Notes: a model not told the origin generated them from the sequence alone. Shown: positions 1 to 6,173, counted from the first letter of the stretch. The stretch: DNA of 11,502 bases from Burkholderiaceae bacterium (GCA_017853735.1 JAFMJA010000062.1:1-11502), one strand, 5' to 3'. Numbers and translations: made by a program.

Positions 1-734
1 TTGGAGTGCCCCTCACCGAGCGCGACACCGTCTATCTGGGAGCGGGCTACGAGCGAACCTCGATCATGACCGGAACCTATCTTCCGACGGCATACAGCGA
101 TTACATCAGTCAGTTTGGCACTGCCAGCTCTGCAGTTCCCCTGACGGTGGGCTGGGCCCGCGACAGCCGGGACAGCGCCTTGGTGCCCACCAGCGGGCGC
201 TTTCAGCGGGCCAATGCAGAATACAGCCCCGCAGGGGAAGTTCATTATGTTCGGGGTGGCTACCAGTACCAGCAATACCTGCCGCTTACCAAGCAGTACA
301 CCATGGCTTTCAACGGTGAACTGGGCGCGGGGCAGGGTATCGATGGAAAACCGTACCCACTTTTCAAGAATTACTATGGTGGTGGCCTTGGTTCGGTACG
401 TGGATTCCAGGCTGGTAGCCTGGGCCCCAAAGATTCAAGCAGTGGCTTGCCGCTGGGCGGCACCAAAAAGGTGAATTTCAATCTGGAATTGCAGGCCCCT
501 TTTCCAGGCGCCGGCAATGACCGCACCTTGCGCATGTATGGGTTTGTGGATACCGGAAATGTGTATGGTTCGGATGAGGCAGTTGACTTTGGCCAGTTTC
601 GTGCTTCTGCGGGTGTAGGTATCAGCTGGATTTCTCCCATGGGTCCTTTACGACTTGCTTTTGCGCAGCCGATCAAGTCGCAGGATGGCGATAGAATCCA
701 GTCTATTCAGTTCCAGATCGGTACCTCCTTTTGA
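1..734 (+). CDS. bamA: Outer membrane protein assembly factor BamA, C-terminal part (5' end outside window)
   Basis: BamA is the central subunit of the BAM complex; it folds and inserts beta-barrel proteins into the outer membrane. Only the last 243 residues are present (reading frame enters at base 3), so the POTRA domains and first barrel strands lie upstream. What is visible is the bacterial surface antigen (Omp85) barrel: alternating amphipathic strands, and the loop-6 motif V-R-G-F encoded at 396-407 inside a glycine-rich GGGLGSVRGF segment, which is the hallmark of the family. The protein ends in Phe (IQFQIGTSF), as expected of an outer-membrane C-terminal beta-signal. The stop TGA (732-734) shares its last base with the ATG of the next gene, the periplasmic chaperone skp, a pairing conserved across proteobacteria. 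An internal ATG or GTG should not be taken as the start; the gene is simply truncated by the window edge. Confidence 0.95.
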   Translation, partial: GVPLTERDTVYLGAGYERTSIMTGTYLPTAYSDYISQFGTASSAVPLTVGWARDSRDSALVPTSGRFQRANAEYSPAGEVHYVRGGYQYQQYLPLTKQYTMAFNGELGAGQGIDGKPYPLFKNYYGGGLGSVRGFQAGSLGPKDSSSGLPLGGTKKVNFNLELQAPFPGAGNDRTLRMYGFVDTGNVYGSDEAVDFGQFRASAGVGISWISPMGPLRLAFAQPIKSQDGDRIQSIQFQIGTSF

Positions 735-1252
735 TGAAACAGTTTTCACGTCATGCCGGCCTCACCCTGTTTTTGCTGGGGGGGATGTTTTTGTCAAACG
801 CCCAGGCGCAGGATTTTCGACTGGGATCGGTCAATGTGGATCGGGTCATGCGTGAGGCGGCGCAAGCCAAAAGCGCGCAGGCCAAGCTGGAGCAGGAATT
901 CTCTCGCCGTGACAAGGAGCTGCAGGAGCAGGGTGCCAGTCTCAAGTCGTCAGCAGAAAAGTTTGAGCGCGAGGCGCCCACCTTGTCCGAAAGCCAGCGC
1001 GCAGCCCGGCAGCGCCAACTGGTGGACCTGGATCGCGACTTTCAGCGCAAACGCCGAGAGTTTCAGGAAGATCTGAATCTGCGCAAGAACGAGGAGTTGC
1101 AGCAGGTGCTTGACCGCGCCAACCGCGTGGTAAGACAGCTGGCAGACGCCGAAAAATATGACCTGATCCTCAACGCTCAGGACATTGTCTACGTCAGCCC
1201 AAAGCATGACATCACCGACAAGGTGATCCGGGCGCTCAACGCCGCCAGATAA
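734..1252 (+). CDS. skp: OmpH/Skp family periplasmic chaperone
   Basis: Predicted 172-residue precursor of the Skp (OmpH) chaperone, which holds unfolded outer-membrane proteins in the periplasm on their way to BAM. The N-terminus is a clear Sec signal peptide: K2 and R6, a hydrophobic core at about residues 8-21 (LTLFLLGGMFL), and a likely signal peptidase I site after A25 (NAQA|QDF). The mature part opens with the conserved GSVNVDRVM strand. It then has a long charged, heptad-like helical stretch (about residues 45-130, rich in E/K/R/Q) forming the tentacles, and closes with the family's YDLIL...VYVSPKHDIT strand. Length is close to E. coli Skp (161). The ATG at 734 is chosen over an in-frame TTG at 731 because it gives an ATGA overlap with bamA. 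There is no Shine-Dalgarno sequence, so translation is probably coupled to bamA. A run of seven G (778-784) lies in the signal-peptide codons. Confidence 0.93.
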   Translation: MKQFSRHAGLTLFLLGGMFLSNAQAQDFRLGSVNVDRVMREAAQAKSAQAKLEQEFSRRDKELQEQGASLKSSAEKFEREAPTLSESQRAARQRQLVDLDRDFQRKRREFQEDLNLRKNEELQQVLDRANRVVRQLADAEKYDLILNAQDIVYVSPKHDITDKVIRALNAAR

Positions 1253-1269
1253 GTCCGGGCAAGCAGGGC

Positions 1270-2253
1270 GTGGCACTGCGTCTAGGAACCATCGTTCAGG
1301 ACCTGGGGGGTGAGTTGCTTGGCGACCCCAACCTCGATATTGAAGGCCTGGCTCCCCTGGAGACGGCCCAAGCCAAGCAGCTGAGCTTTCTCAGCAATCC
1401 TAAATTTCAGCACCAGCTTGCCTCGACTGCAGCCTCCTGCGTCATTGTTTCACCAGCGATGGCTGAAGAGGCGCAGAAACATGTCGCTTGCATCATCGTC
1501 GACCAACCCTACCTCTACTTTGCTCGCCTGACCCAGCTCTGGCGCAAAGTGCATGCGCCCTTGCCGGGTCCTTACATTCATCCGAGCGCGGTGATCGACC
1601 CAAGCGCGCAGGTCCATGCAAGTGCGCGTATCGGCGCATTGTGCGTGGTCGAACGAAATGCGCGAATCGGAGCCGATACCGAACTGAAGTCAGGCGTGAC
1701 GGTGGGTGAACGATGCGCGGTCGGTGCGCGGTGCGTGCTGCACAGCGGGGTTGTGATCGGGGCCGATGGTTTTGGCTTTGCCAAGGACGGCGATCGCTGG
1801 GAAAAGATCGAGCAATTGGGTGCGGTACAGATTGGCGATGATGTGGAAATTGGTGCCAACACCTGCATTGATCGCGGCACCTTGTCTGACACGGTGATCG
1901 AGGACGGCGTCAAGCTGGATAACCTGATCCAGATCGGGCATAACGTGCGGGTTGGGCGCAACACAGCCATGGCTGGATGTGTTGGCGTAGCGGGAAGCGC
2001 CATCATCGGTGCGAACTGCACGATTGGAGGCAGTGCGGGCGTGCTGGGGCATCTGGTGCTTGCCGACAATGTGCATATCTCCTCTTTTTCACTGGTGACT
2101 CGCTCAATCCACAAGCCTGGTCACTACACCGGGATTTATCCGCTGGAGGACAATTCGTCCTGGGAAAAAAATGCGGCCACGCTCAAGCAGTTGGCTGGCT
2201 TGCGCGAGCGACTGCGTGCCCTGGAAAACGAACTGAAGGAAAGAAAAAAATGA
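1270..2253 (+). CDS. lpxD: UDP-3-O-(3-hydroxyacyl)glucosamine N-acyltransferase LpxD
   Basis: LpxD adds the second 3-hydroxyacyl chain, from acyl-ACP, to the 2-amino group of UDP-3-O-acyl-glucosamine, the third step of lipid A synthesis in the cytoplasm. The 327-residue product has an N-terminal uridine-binding domain (about 1-100, with the conserved LSFLSNPK at 39-46). A left-handed beta-helix of hexapeptide repeats follows (about 103-275; IGADTE, VGARC, IGANT, VGRNT). The putative catalytic base is H224 in QIGHNV, equivalent to E. coli H239; GADGFGFA (164-171) and GH at 260-261 are also family hallmarks. A charged C-terminal helix (305-327) ends in ERKK. The GTG start at 1270 gives the expected MALRLG N-terminus; the ribosome site is weak. 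The gene lies 17 bases after skp. Its TGA overlaps the fabZ ATG, and the last codons contain seven consecutive A (2244-2250). Confidence 0.96.
   Translation: MALRLGTIVQDLGGELLGDPNLDIEGLAPLETAQAKQLSFLSNPKFQHQLASTAASCVIVSPAMAEEAQKHVACIIVDQPYLYFARLTQLWRKVHAPLPGPYIHPSAVIDPSAQVHASARIGALCVVERNARIGADTELKSGVTVGERCAVGARCVLHSGVVIGADGFGFAKDGDRWEKIEQLGAVQIGDDVEIGANTCIDRGTLSDTVIEDGVKLDNLIQIGHNVRVGRNTAMAGCVGVAGSAIIGANCTIGGSAGVLGHLVLADNVHISSFSLVTRSIHKPGHYTGIYPLEDNSSWEKNAATLKQLAGLRERLRALENELKERKK
2236..2240 (+). promoter_or_regulatory. Ribosome binding site of fabZ
   Basis: AAGGA lies inside the last lpxD codons, 9 bases before the fabZ ATG at 2250. It supports that start over in-frame upstream codons within lpxD, and explains how fabZ can be started or re-started at the ATGA overlap. 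Confidence 0.7.
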
Positions 2254-2696
2254 CAACTCTGGATATCCATCAGATCTTGAAAAAATTGCCCCACCGCTAC
2301 CCCATTCTCCTGGTGGATCGGGTGTTGGAAGTGGAAAAAGGAAAACGGATCAAGGCCATCAAAAATGTCACGATCAACGAACAGTTCTTCAATGGCCATT
2401 TTCCACATCGGCCGGTCATGCCGGGTGTCCTGATGCTCGAAGCGCTGGCCCAGACGGCAGCTTTATTGTCTTTTGAGACCCTGGGGGAGACACCCGACGA
2501 TAAAACTGTTTACTATTTCGCCGGAATTGATGGGGCGCGCTTCAAGCGCCCGGTAGAGCCAGGTGATCAATTGACCCTGGAGGTTGAGTTGCTGCGCATG
2601 AAGGCTGGCATCTTCAAATTCAAGGCGCTGGCCAGTGTGGGCTCGGAACTCGCCGTGGAGGCTGAACTGATGTGCACCATGCGCAGGATCGATTGA
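2250..2696 (+). CDS. fabZ: 3-hydroxyacyl-[acyl-carrier-protein] dehydratase FabZ
   Basis: FabZ dehydrates (3R)-hydroxyacyl-ACP to trans-2-enoyl-ACP in the type II fatty acid elongation cycle. The 148-residue protein is a complete single hotdog domain (E. coli FabZ, 151). Visible motifs are the N-terminal LPHRYPILLVDRV (13-25) and the active-site stretch NGHFPHRPVMPGVLMLEA (48-65). Catalytic H50 and E64 have the same 14-residue spacing as E. coli H54 and E68. The later GARFKRPVEPGDQL (95-108) is also a family signature. The start at 2250 overlaps the lpxD stop as ATGA. Its place between lpxD and lpxA is conserved and functionally logical, because FabZ competes with LpxA and LpxD for 3-hydroxyacyl-ACP and so balances phospholipid against lipid A synthesis. 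Confidence 0.97.
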   Translation: MTTLDIHQILKKLPHRYPILLVDRVLEVEKGKRIKAIKNVTINEQFFNGHFPHRPVMPGVLMLEALAQTAALLSFETLGETPDDKTVYYFAGIDGARFKRPVEPGDQLTLEVELLRMKAGIFKFKALASVGSELAVEAELMCTMRRID

Positions 2697-2699
2697 GGA
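2695..2699 (+). promoter_or_regulatory. Ribosome binding site of lpxA
   Basis: GAGGA overlaps the fabZ stop codon (2694-2696) and sits 6 bases before the GTG at 2706, which decides this non-ATG start for lpxA. Confidence 0.75.
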
Positions 2700-2705
2700 C
2701 TTGGC

Positions 2706-3500
2706 GTGGCGAATATCCATCCGACCGCTCTTGTTGACCCCAAAGCTCAACTGGATGAATCCGTGGAAATCGGCCCGTATACTCTGGTCGGCCCCCATGT
2801 CCGCATCGGCTCAGGAACCCGGGTCGCCTCCCATTGTGTGATCGAAGGCCATACCAGCATCGGCCATGACAACCGGATTTTTCAATTCGTCTCGCTGGGC
2901 TCGGACAATCAGGACCGTAAATACCAGGGTGAACCCTGCGAGCTGCATATTGGTGACCGAAACACCATTCGCGAATACAGCACCTACCATATCGGTACTG
3001 TCCAAGGGGGCGGGCTGACCAGTCTGGGCAATGACAACTGGATGATGGCCTATACCCATCTGGCACATGATTGTCGAATCGGTGACCATTGCATCTTTGC
3101 CAATAATGCCCAGCTGGCCGGCCATGTGATCGTGGGCGACTGGGTTATTTTGGGTGGGTTCACCGTCGTTCACCAATTTGTTCGAATAGGTGATCACAGC
3201 ATGTCGGCGATGTGTTCCCTGCTGTTTGCGGATCTGCCGCCATTCGTCATGTGCCAGGGGCAACCGGCCCAGGCCCGTTCGATGAACTATGAAGGACTGC
3301 GTCGACGCGGCTTCTCCAGCACGCAACTGCAGGCGGTCAAGGCCATGCACAAAGCCCTGTACCGCGATGGGCTGACCCTGGAGCAGGCTAGTGAGCATAT
3401 CCAAAAACTAGCAGCTGCACTTCCTGAAGCTGCGCCTGAAGTGCAGCTGATGCTGGACTTTCTGTCCGATACAACGCCTCAGCGCGGCATAGTCCGCTAA
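2706..3500 (+). CDS. lpxA: Acyl-[ACP]--UDP-N-acetylglucosamine O-acyltransferase LpxA
   Basis: LpxA carries out the first step of lipid A synthesis, transferring a 3-hydroxyacyl chain from ACP to the 3-OH of UDP-GlcNAc. The 264-residue protein (E. coli 262) has the left-handed beta-helix of hexapeptide repeats (about 2-185; IHPTALVDP, VEIGPYTLVGP, IGSGTRV, IGDHCI). A C-terminal helical domain begins near NYEGLRRRGF (194-203). The catalytic histidine is H121 in HLAHDC (E. coli H125), and HQF is at 156-158. The residue aligned with the E. coli acyl-chain ruler G173 is M169, as in Pseudomonas aeruginosa LpxA, so C10 rather than C14 chains are predicted. The GTG start has a good ribosome site; the gene lies 9 bases after fabZ and 6 bases before lpxB. 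Confidence 0.97.
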   Translation: MANIHPTALVDPKAQLDESVEIGPYTLVGPHVRIGSGTRVASHCVIEGHTSIGHDNRIFQFVSLGSDNQDRKYQGEPCELHIGDRNTIREYSTYHIGTVQGGGLTSLGNDNWMMAYTHLAHDCRIGDHCIFANNAQLAGHVIVGDWVILGGFTVVHQFVRIGDHSMSAMCSLLFADLPPFVMCQGQPAQARSMNYEGLRRRGFSSTQLQAVKAMHKALYRDGLTLEQASEHIQKLAAALPEAAPEVQLMLDFLSDTTPQRGIVR

Positions 3501-3506
3501 GCCACC

Positions 3507-4646
3507 ATGGCCACACCCCGTGTAGCCCTGGTTGCCGGGGAAACCTCCGGTGATTTGCTGGCTGGTTTGTTGCTGGATGGTTTGCTAGCGCGCTGGCCAG
3601 GCTTGCAGTCCATGGGAATAGGGGGTCCCCAGATGGTCAAGCGCGGCCTGAATGCCTGGTGGCCGAGCGACAAACTGGCGGTACGCGGCTTTGTGGAGGT
3701 TCTGCGCCACTACCGCGAGATCGTTGGCATCCGCGAGCAGTTGAAACAGCGCTTGCTCCGAGAGCCTCCAGATGTCTTCATCGGCGTCGATGCACCCGAC
3801 TTCAATCTTGATCTGGAACGCGATCTGAAGGCGCAAGGTATCAAGACCGTGCACTTCGTTTGTCCCTCGATCTGGGCGTGGCGACCCGAGCGTATCGACA
3901 AGATCAAGCGCTGCATTGACCTGGTGTTGTGCGTTTTCCCCTTCGAGCAGGACCTGCTGGCCCGCCATGGGATTGCCGCCACTTACGTGGGCCACCCCTT
4001 GGCCAATATGATTCCCCAGCAGCCAGATCGTTTGGCGGCGCGCCAAAGCCTCGGGCTGGACGCAGACCGGTCGGTAGTAGCCATACTGCCGGGCAGTCGT
4101 GCCACCGAGGTCAAATACCTGGCTGGGCGTTTTTTCCGCGCGGCCGCGCTGATGCAGCGTCAGCAACCGGGTCTCCAGTTCGTTGTGCCTGCCATTGCGG
4201 GCTTGCGTGCTGCGATCGAAGGTGCGGCACGCGCCGCTGGCCTGCATGCGCAGGTGAAAATAATCAGTGGCCAGTCGCATGCCGCACTAGCTGCCTGCAA
4301 TGTGGCGCTGATAGCCAGCGGTACCGCCACCCTGGAGGCTGCCCTGTTCAAACGTCCCATGGTGATTGCCTACAACATGAATTGGCTGACCTATCGGATG
4401 ATGAAGCCCAAGCAGCTTCAGCCCTGGGTTGGCTTGCCCAATATCCTGTGCCGACAATTTGTTGTCCCTGAATTGCTTCAGCATGAAGCTACGCCCGATC
4501 GCTTGGCCAGTGCCACCCTGGCCTGGCTGGACGCGCCCGAGCGGGTGATCGCCTTGGAGCAGACTTTTTCCAGGCTGCATACCGAGTTGCAGCGGGAAAC
4601 CTCTAAACTCGCAGCCGATGCGATCGCAAAGATTCTTGCAAGCTGA
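3507..4646 (+). CDS. lpxB: Lipid-A-disaccharide synthase LpxB
   Basis: LpxB is the family GT19 glycosyltransferase that joins UDP-2,3-diacylglucosamine to lipid X, giving the beta-1,6 lipid A disaccharide at the inner face of the inner membrane. At 379 residues it matches E. coli (382). Motifs in order are GETSGD (11-16), GVDAPDFN (93-100, with D98 equivalent to the E. coli catalytic D98), PSIWAWRPERI (120-130), YVGHPLA (160-166), LPGSRATEV (194-202), SGTATLEAAL (271-280, donor binding) and LPNILC...VPELLQ (310-325). The start lies 6 bases after lpxA and has no clear Shine-Dalgarno sequence, so coupling to lpxA is likely. The 3' end overlaps rnhB by 29 bases. A partner hydrolase (LpxH or LpxI) is not in this window. 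Confidence 0.97.
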   Translation: MATPRVALVAGETSGDLLAGLLLDGLLARWPGLQSMGIGGPQMVKRGLNAWWPSDKLAVRGFVEVLRHYREIVGIREQLKQRLLREPPDVFIGVDAPDFNLDLERDLKAQGIKTVHFVCPSIWAWRPERIDKIKRCIDLVLCVFPFEQDLLARHGIAATYVGHPLANMIPQQPDRLAARQSLGLDADRSVVAILPGSRATEVKYLAGRFFRAAALMQRQQPGLQFVVPAIAGLRAAIEGAARAAGLHAQVKIISGQSHAALAACNVALIASGTATLEAALFKRPMVIAYNMNWLTYRMMKPKQLQPWVGLPNILCRQFVVPELLQHEATPDRLASATLAWLDAPERVIALEQTFSRLHTELQRETSKLAADAIAKILAS

Positions 4647-5235
4647 ACAGGCCAGTCTGCTTTGGGATGTGCCTGGGCTAGTTGCCGGGGTCGATGAGGC
4701 CGGACGCGGTCCATTGGCCGGACCGGTGGTGGCTGCTGCAGTGATCCTGGACGAACTTCATCCCATCCAGGGGCTGGCTGATTCCAAAAAACTCACGCCC
4801 GCTCGCCGGGACAGGCTTTACGACGAAATTCGTGCCAAGGCATTGTGCTGCTCGATCGCCGAGGCTACGGCGCTGGAGATAGACCGACTGAACATCCTGC
4901 AAGCCACCTTGCTAGCCATGCAACGCGCTGTCGCAGGTCTGCGTCTCAAGCCAGGCAAGGTCCTGGTGGACGGTAACCGGATACCCGTTCTCGATGTGCT
5001 GGCAGAAGCCATCGTCCAAGGCGATGCCAAGGTTGCTGCCATCTCGGCCGCCTCCATCCTGGCCAAGGTCCATCGGGATCGCTGGTGTACTGAGTTGGAC
5101 CGTGCATTCCCCCAATACGGGTTTGCCGCCCACAAAGGCTATGGCACAGCCGAGCATCTGGCGGCCTTGCAGGAGCACGGCGCATGTCCCCAGCACCGTA
5201 AATCCTTTGCCCCGGTGGCCCGCTTGTCGCGATGA
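4618..5235 (+). CDS. rnhB: Ribonuclease HII
   Basis: RNase HII cuts RNA in RNA/DNA hybrids and starts removal of single ribonucleotides misincorporated into DNA. The 205-residue protein shows GVDEAGRGPLAGPVV (24-38) with catalytic D26 and E27. It also has DSKKL (55-59), VDGN with D118, and QGDAKVAAISAASILAK (134-150) with D136, completing the DEDD metal-binding set. The C-terminal GYGTAEHL...CPQHRKSF is typical of the family. The ATG at 4618 overlaps lpxB by 29 bases. It has no good ribosome site, so a later start (TTG 4636) cannot be excluded, but GTG 4669 would leave only six codons before the catalytic motif. Location after lpxB is conserved in proteobacteria. The stop overlaps the next start as ATGA. 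Confidence 0.95.
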   Translation: MRSQRFLQAEQASLLWDVPGLVAGVDEAGRGPLAGPVVAAAVILDELHPIQGLADSKKLTPARRDRLYDEIRAKALCCSIAEATALEIDRLNILQATLLAMQRAVAGLRLKPGKVLVDGNRIPVLDVLAEAIVQGDAKVAAISAASILAKVHRDRWCTELDRAFPQYGFAAHKGYGTAEHLAALQEHGACPQHRKSFAPVARLSR

Positions 5236-6008
5236 ACCAGCCACAGTTTGTCGAAGTCAGTTCAAGGGACAACCCCCTGATCAAGGACTTGCGTAAGTTG
5301 GTGCAAGTTGCCAGCCACTCTCGAAAGCTTGGACGCTTCTGGGTCGAGGGCGAACACCTCTGTCAAGCAGCACTGGCGCACGACTGGGTGCCGCAGATTG
5401 CTCTTTTTGCGCAAAGTGCATGGGCCAGCTCGCTTTGCAGCCTTGGTCAAAGCGCCCATAAGACCGTGGTGGTGCCCGACGCCTTGTTCCATACGGTCAG
5501 CGCACTGGAGTCCTCTGCAAGCATCGGCTTCGTCATGGAGTTGCCCAAGGCGGCGGCTATTCAGGCTGGAGTAGCTTCTGTGATTCTTGACCGGGTTCAA
5601 GACCCGGGCAATGTGGGGTCGATCCTGCGCAGTGCCGCTGCATTCGGATTTCGTCAGGTGATTGCGCTCAAGGGAAGCGCCAATGTATGGAATGCCAAGG
5701 TGTTGCGTGCTGGCATGGGCGCACATTTCGGCCTGCACCTGGTTGAAGGAGTCGAGCCCCACATGCTGGAAGCCTTGGGTTTGCCCTTGATCGTGACCAG
5801 CTCGCATCAAGGCAGATCGCTGCACCACCAGCAACTGCCTTGGCCCTGTGCCTGGGTGCTAGGACATGAGGGGCAGGGGATTCAGGAAACCTTGCTGAGC
5901 CGCGCCAGCCTGACAGTTCGGATCGCGCAGCCTGGAGGCGAGGAGTCGCTCAATGTCGCCGCAGCAGCAGCGATCTGTCTGCATGCCAGTGCAATTGCGC
6001 AGGCATGA
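5232..6008 (+). CDS. TrmH/SpoU-family RNA 2'-O-ribose methyltransferase
   Basis: A 258-residue SPOUT-superfamily enzyme expected to methylate a ribose 2'-OH in rRNA or tRNA using S-adenosylmethionine bound in a trefoil knot. The N-terminal half (about 1-105) looks like the RNA-binding domain of this group (SRDNPLIKDLRKL at 11-23, FWVEG at 36-40). The C-terminal half has the three SpoU motifs: motif 1 at 119-138 (LDRVQDPGNVGS, with N127 and R133), motif 2 at 209-217 (VLGHEGQGI), and motif 3 at 231-249 (IAQPGGEESLNVAAA). The target base cannot be told from sequence; it resembles RlmB-like proteins, but no symbol is assigned. Its start overlaps rnhB as ATGA, so it is probably part of the same operon. 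The codons for motif 1 form a tRNA T-arm-like hairpin (5591-5607). Confidence 0.92.
   Translation: MNQPQFVEVSSRDNPLIKDLRKLVQVASHSRKLGRFWVEGEHLCQAALAHDWVPQIALFAQSAWASSLCSLGQSAHKTVVVPDALFHTVSALESSASIGFVMELPKAAAIQAGVASVILDRVQDPGNVGSILRSAAAFGFRQVIALKGSANVWNAKVLRAGMGAHFGLHLVEGVEPHMLEALGLPLIVTSSHQGRSLHHQQLPWPCAWVLGHEGQGIQETLLSRASLTVRIAQPGGEESLNVAAAAAICLHASAIAQA
5591..5607 (+). other. Perfect T-arm-like hairpin inside the methyltransferase gene
   Basis: The bases form a 5-bp stem CCGGG/CCCGG closing a 7-base loop TTCAAGA. This is exactly the layout of a tRNA T-arm (G53, T54, T55, C56, A57, A58, C61). No acceptor stem, D-arm or anticodon arm surrounds it, so it is not a tRNA gene. It encodes part of SpoU motif 1, so it may be a by-product of GC-rich codon choice. 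Confidence 0.6.
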
Positions 6009-6017
6009 ATGGATCCA

Positions 6018-6054
6018 GTCGTACGCCCTATCGGCTCGGCTATAATCTCCGTAG
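6018..6054 (+). promoter_or_regulatory. carAB promoter with perfect -10 box
   Basis: TATAAT at 6041-6046 is a perfect sigma-70 -10 hexamer in the longest non-coding gap of the window. The -35 region at the right distance (6018-6023, GTCGTA) is a poor match, and there is no TGn extension, so an activator may be needed. The start is predicted at A6053 or G6054; from G6054 the RNA would begin GUUUAG. It lies just downstream of the methyltransferase stop with no terminator between, so read-through from upstream is possible. Confidence 0.65.
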
Positions 6055-6173
6055 TTTAGAAATCCAGCCGCCCCTGCGCATTTCAGTCCGAACAATCCCT
6101 TTATAAAGCTGCTTCCAGGAGTCGATTTTTCCTGTGAATGCCTGGGCGCGCCCGTAACGCAACGGAGTACCCA
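6054..6173 (+). promoter_or_regulatory. 5' leader of carA mRNA
   Basis: About 120 untranslated bases separate the predicted start from the carA GTG. The leader contains the 10-base palindromes CTTTATAAAG (6099-6108) and GGGCGCGCCC (6144-6153). It also has a strong Shine-Dalgarno-like AGGAG (6117-6121) that could pair with TCCTG (6130-6134), and a seven-codon mini-ORF (GTG 6134 to TAA 6155-6157). No known riboswitch was recognised. A regulatory role is inference from leader length and from the fact that carAB is pyrimidine- and arginine-controlled in other bacteria. Confidence 0.4.
6163..6167 (+). promoter_or_regulatory. Ribosome binding site deciding the carA start
   Basis: CGGAG lies 6 bases before GTG 6174. 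The in-frame ATG at 6138 has no correctly spaced ribosome site and would add 12 residues (PGRARNATEYP) with no resemblance to CarA, so GTG 6174 is preferred. Confidence 0.75.

Noticed and set aside
1578..2114. 178-codon minus-strand frame opposite lpxD
   Set aside because: It is low-complexity (Pro/Ser/Thr-rich), fully within lpxD, with no supporting signals.
3501..3510. GCCACCATGG at the lpxB start matches the eukaryotic Kozak consensus
   Set aside because: It is coincidence: the context is a bacterial operon and Kozak sequences have no role there.
5520..5625. Possible tRNA gene suggested by the T-arm-like hairpin
   Set aside because: No matching acceptor strands, anticodon arm or CCA are present, and the hairpin lies inside conserved methyltransferase codons.
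6006..6139. TGAAT half-sites (6006-6010 and 6135-6139) as ArgR boxes for carA
   Set aside because: Neither has the matching ATTCA half at the spacing of an ARG box, so arginine repression cannot be claimed from sequence.
6138..6173. ATG 6138 as the carA start
   Set aside because: It adds 12 residues unlike CarA and lacks a correctly spaced ribosome site, whereas GTG 6174 has CGGAG six bases upstream.
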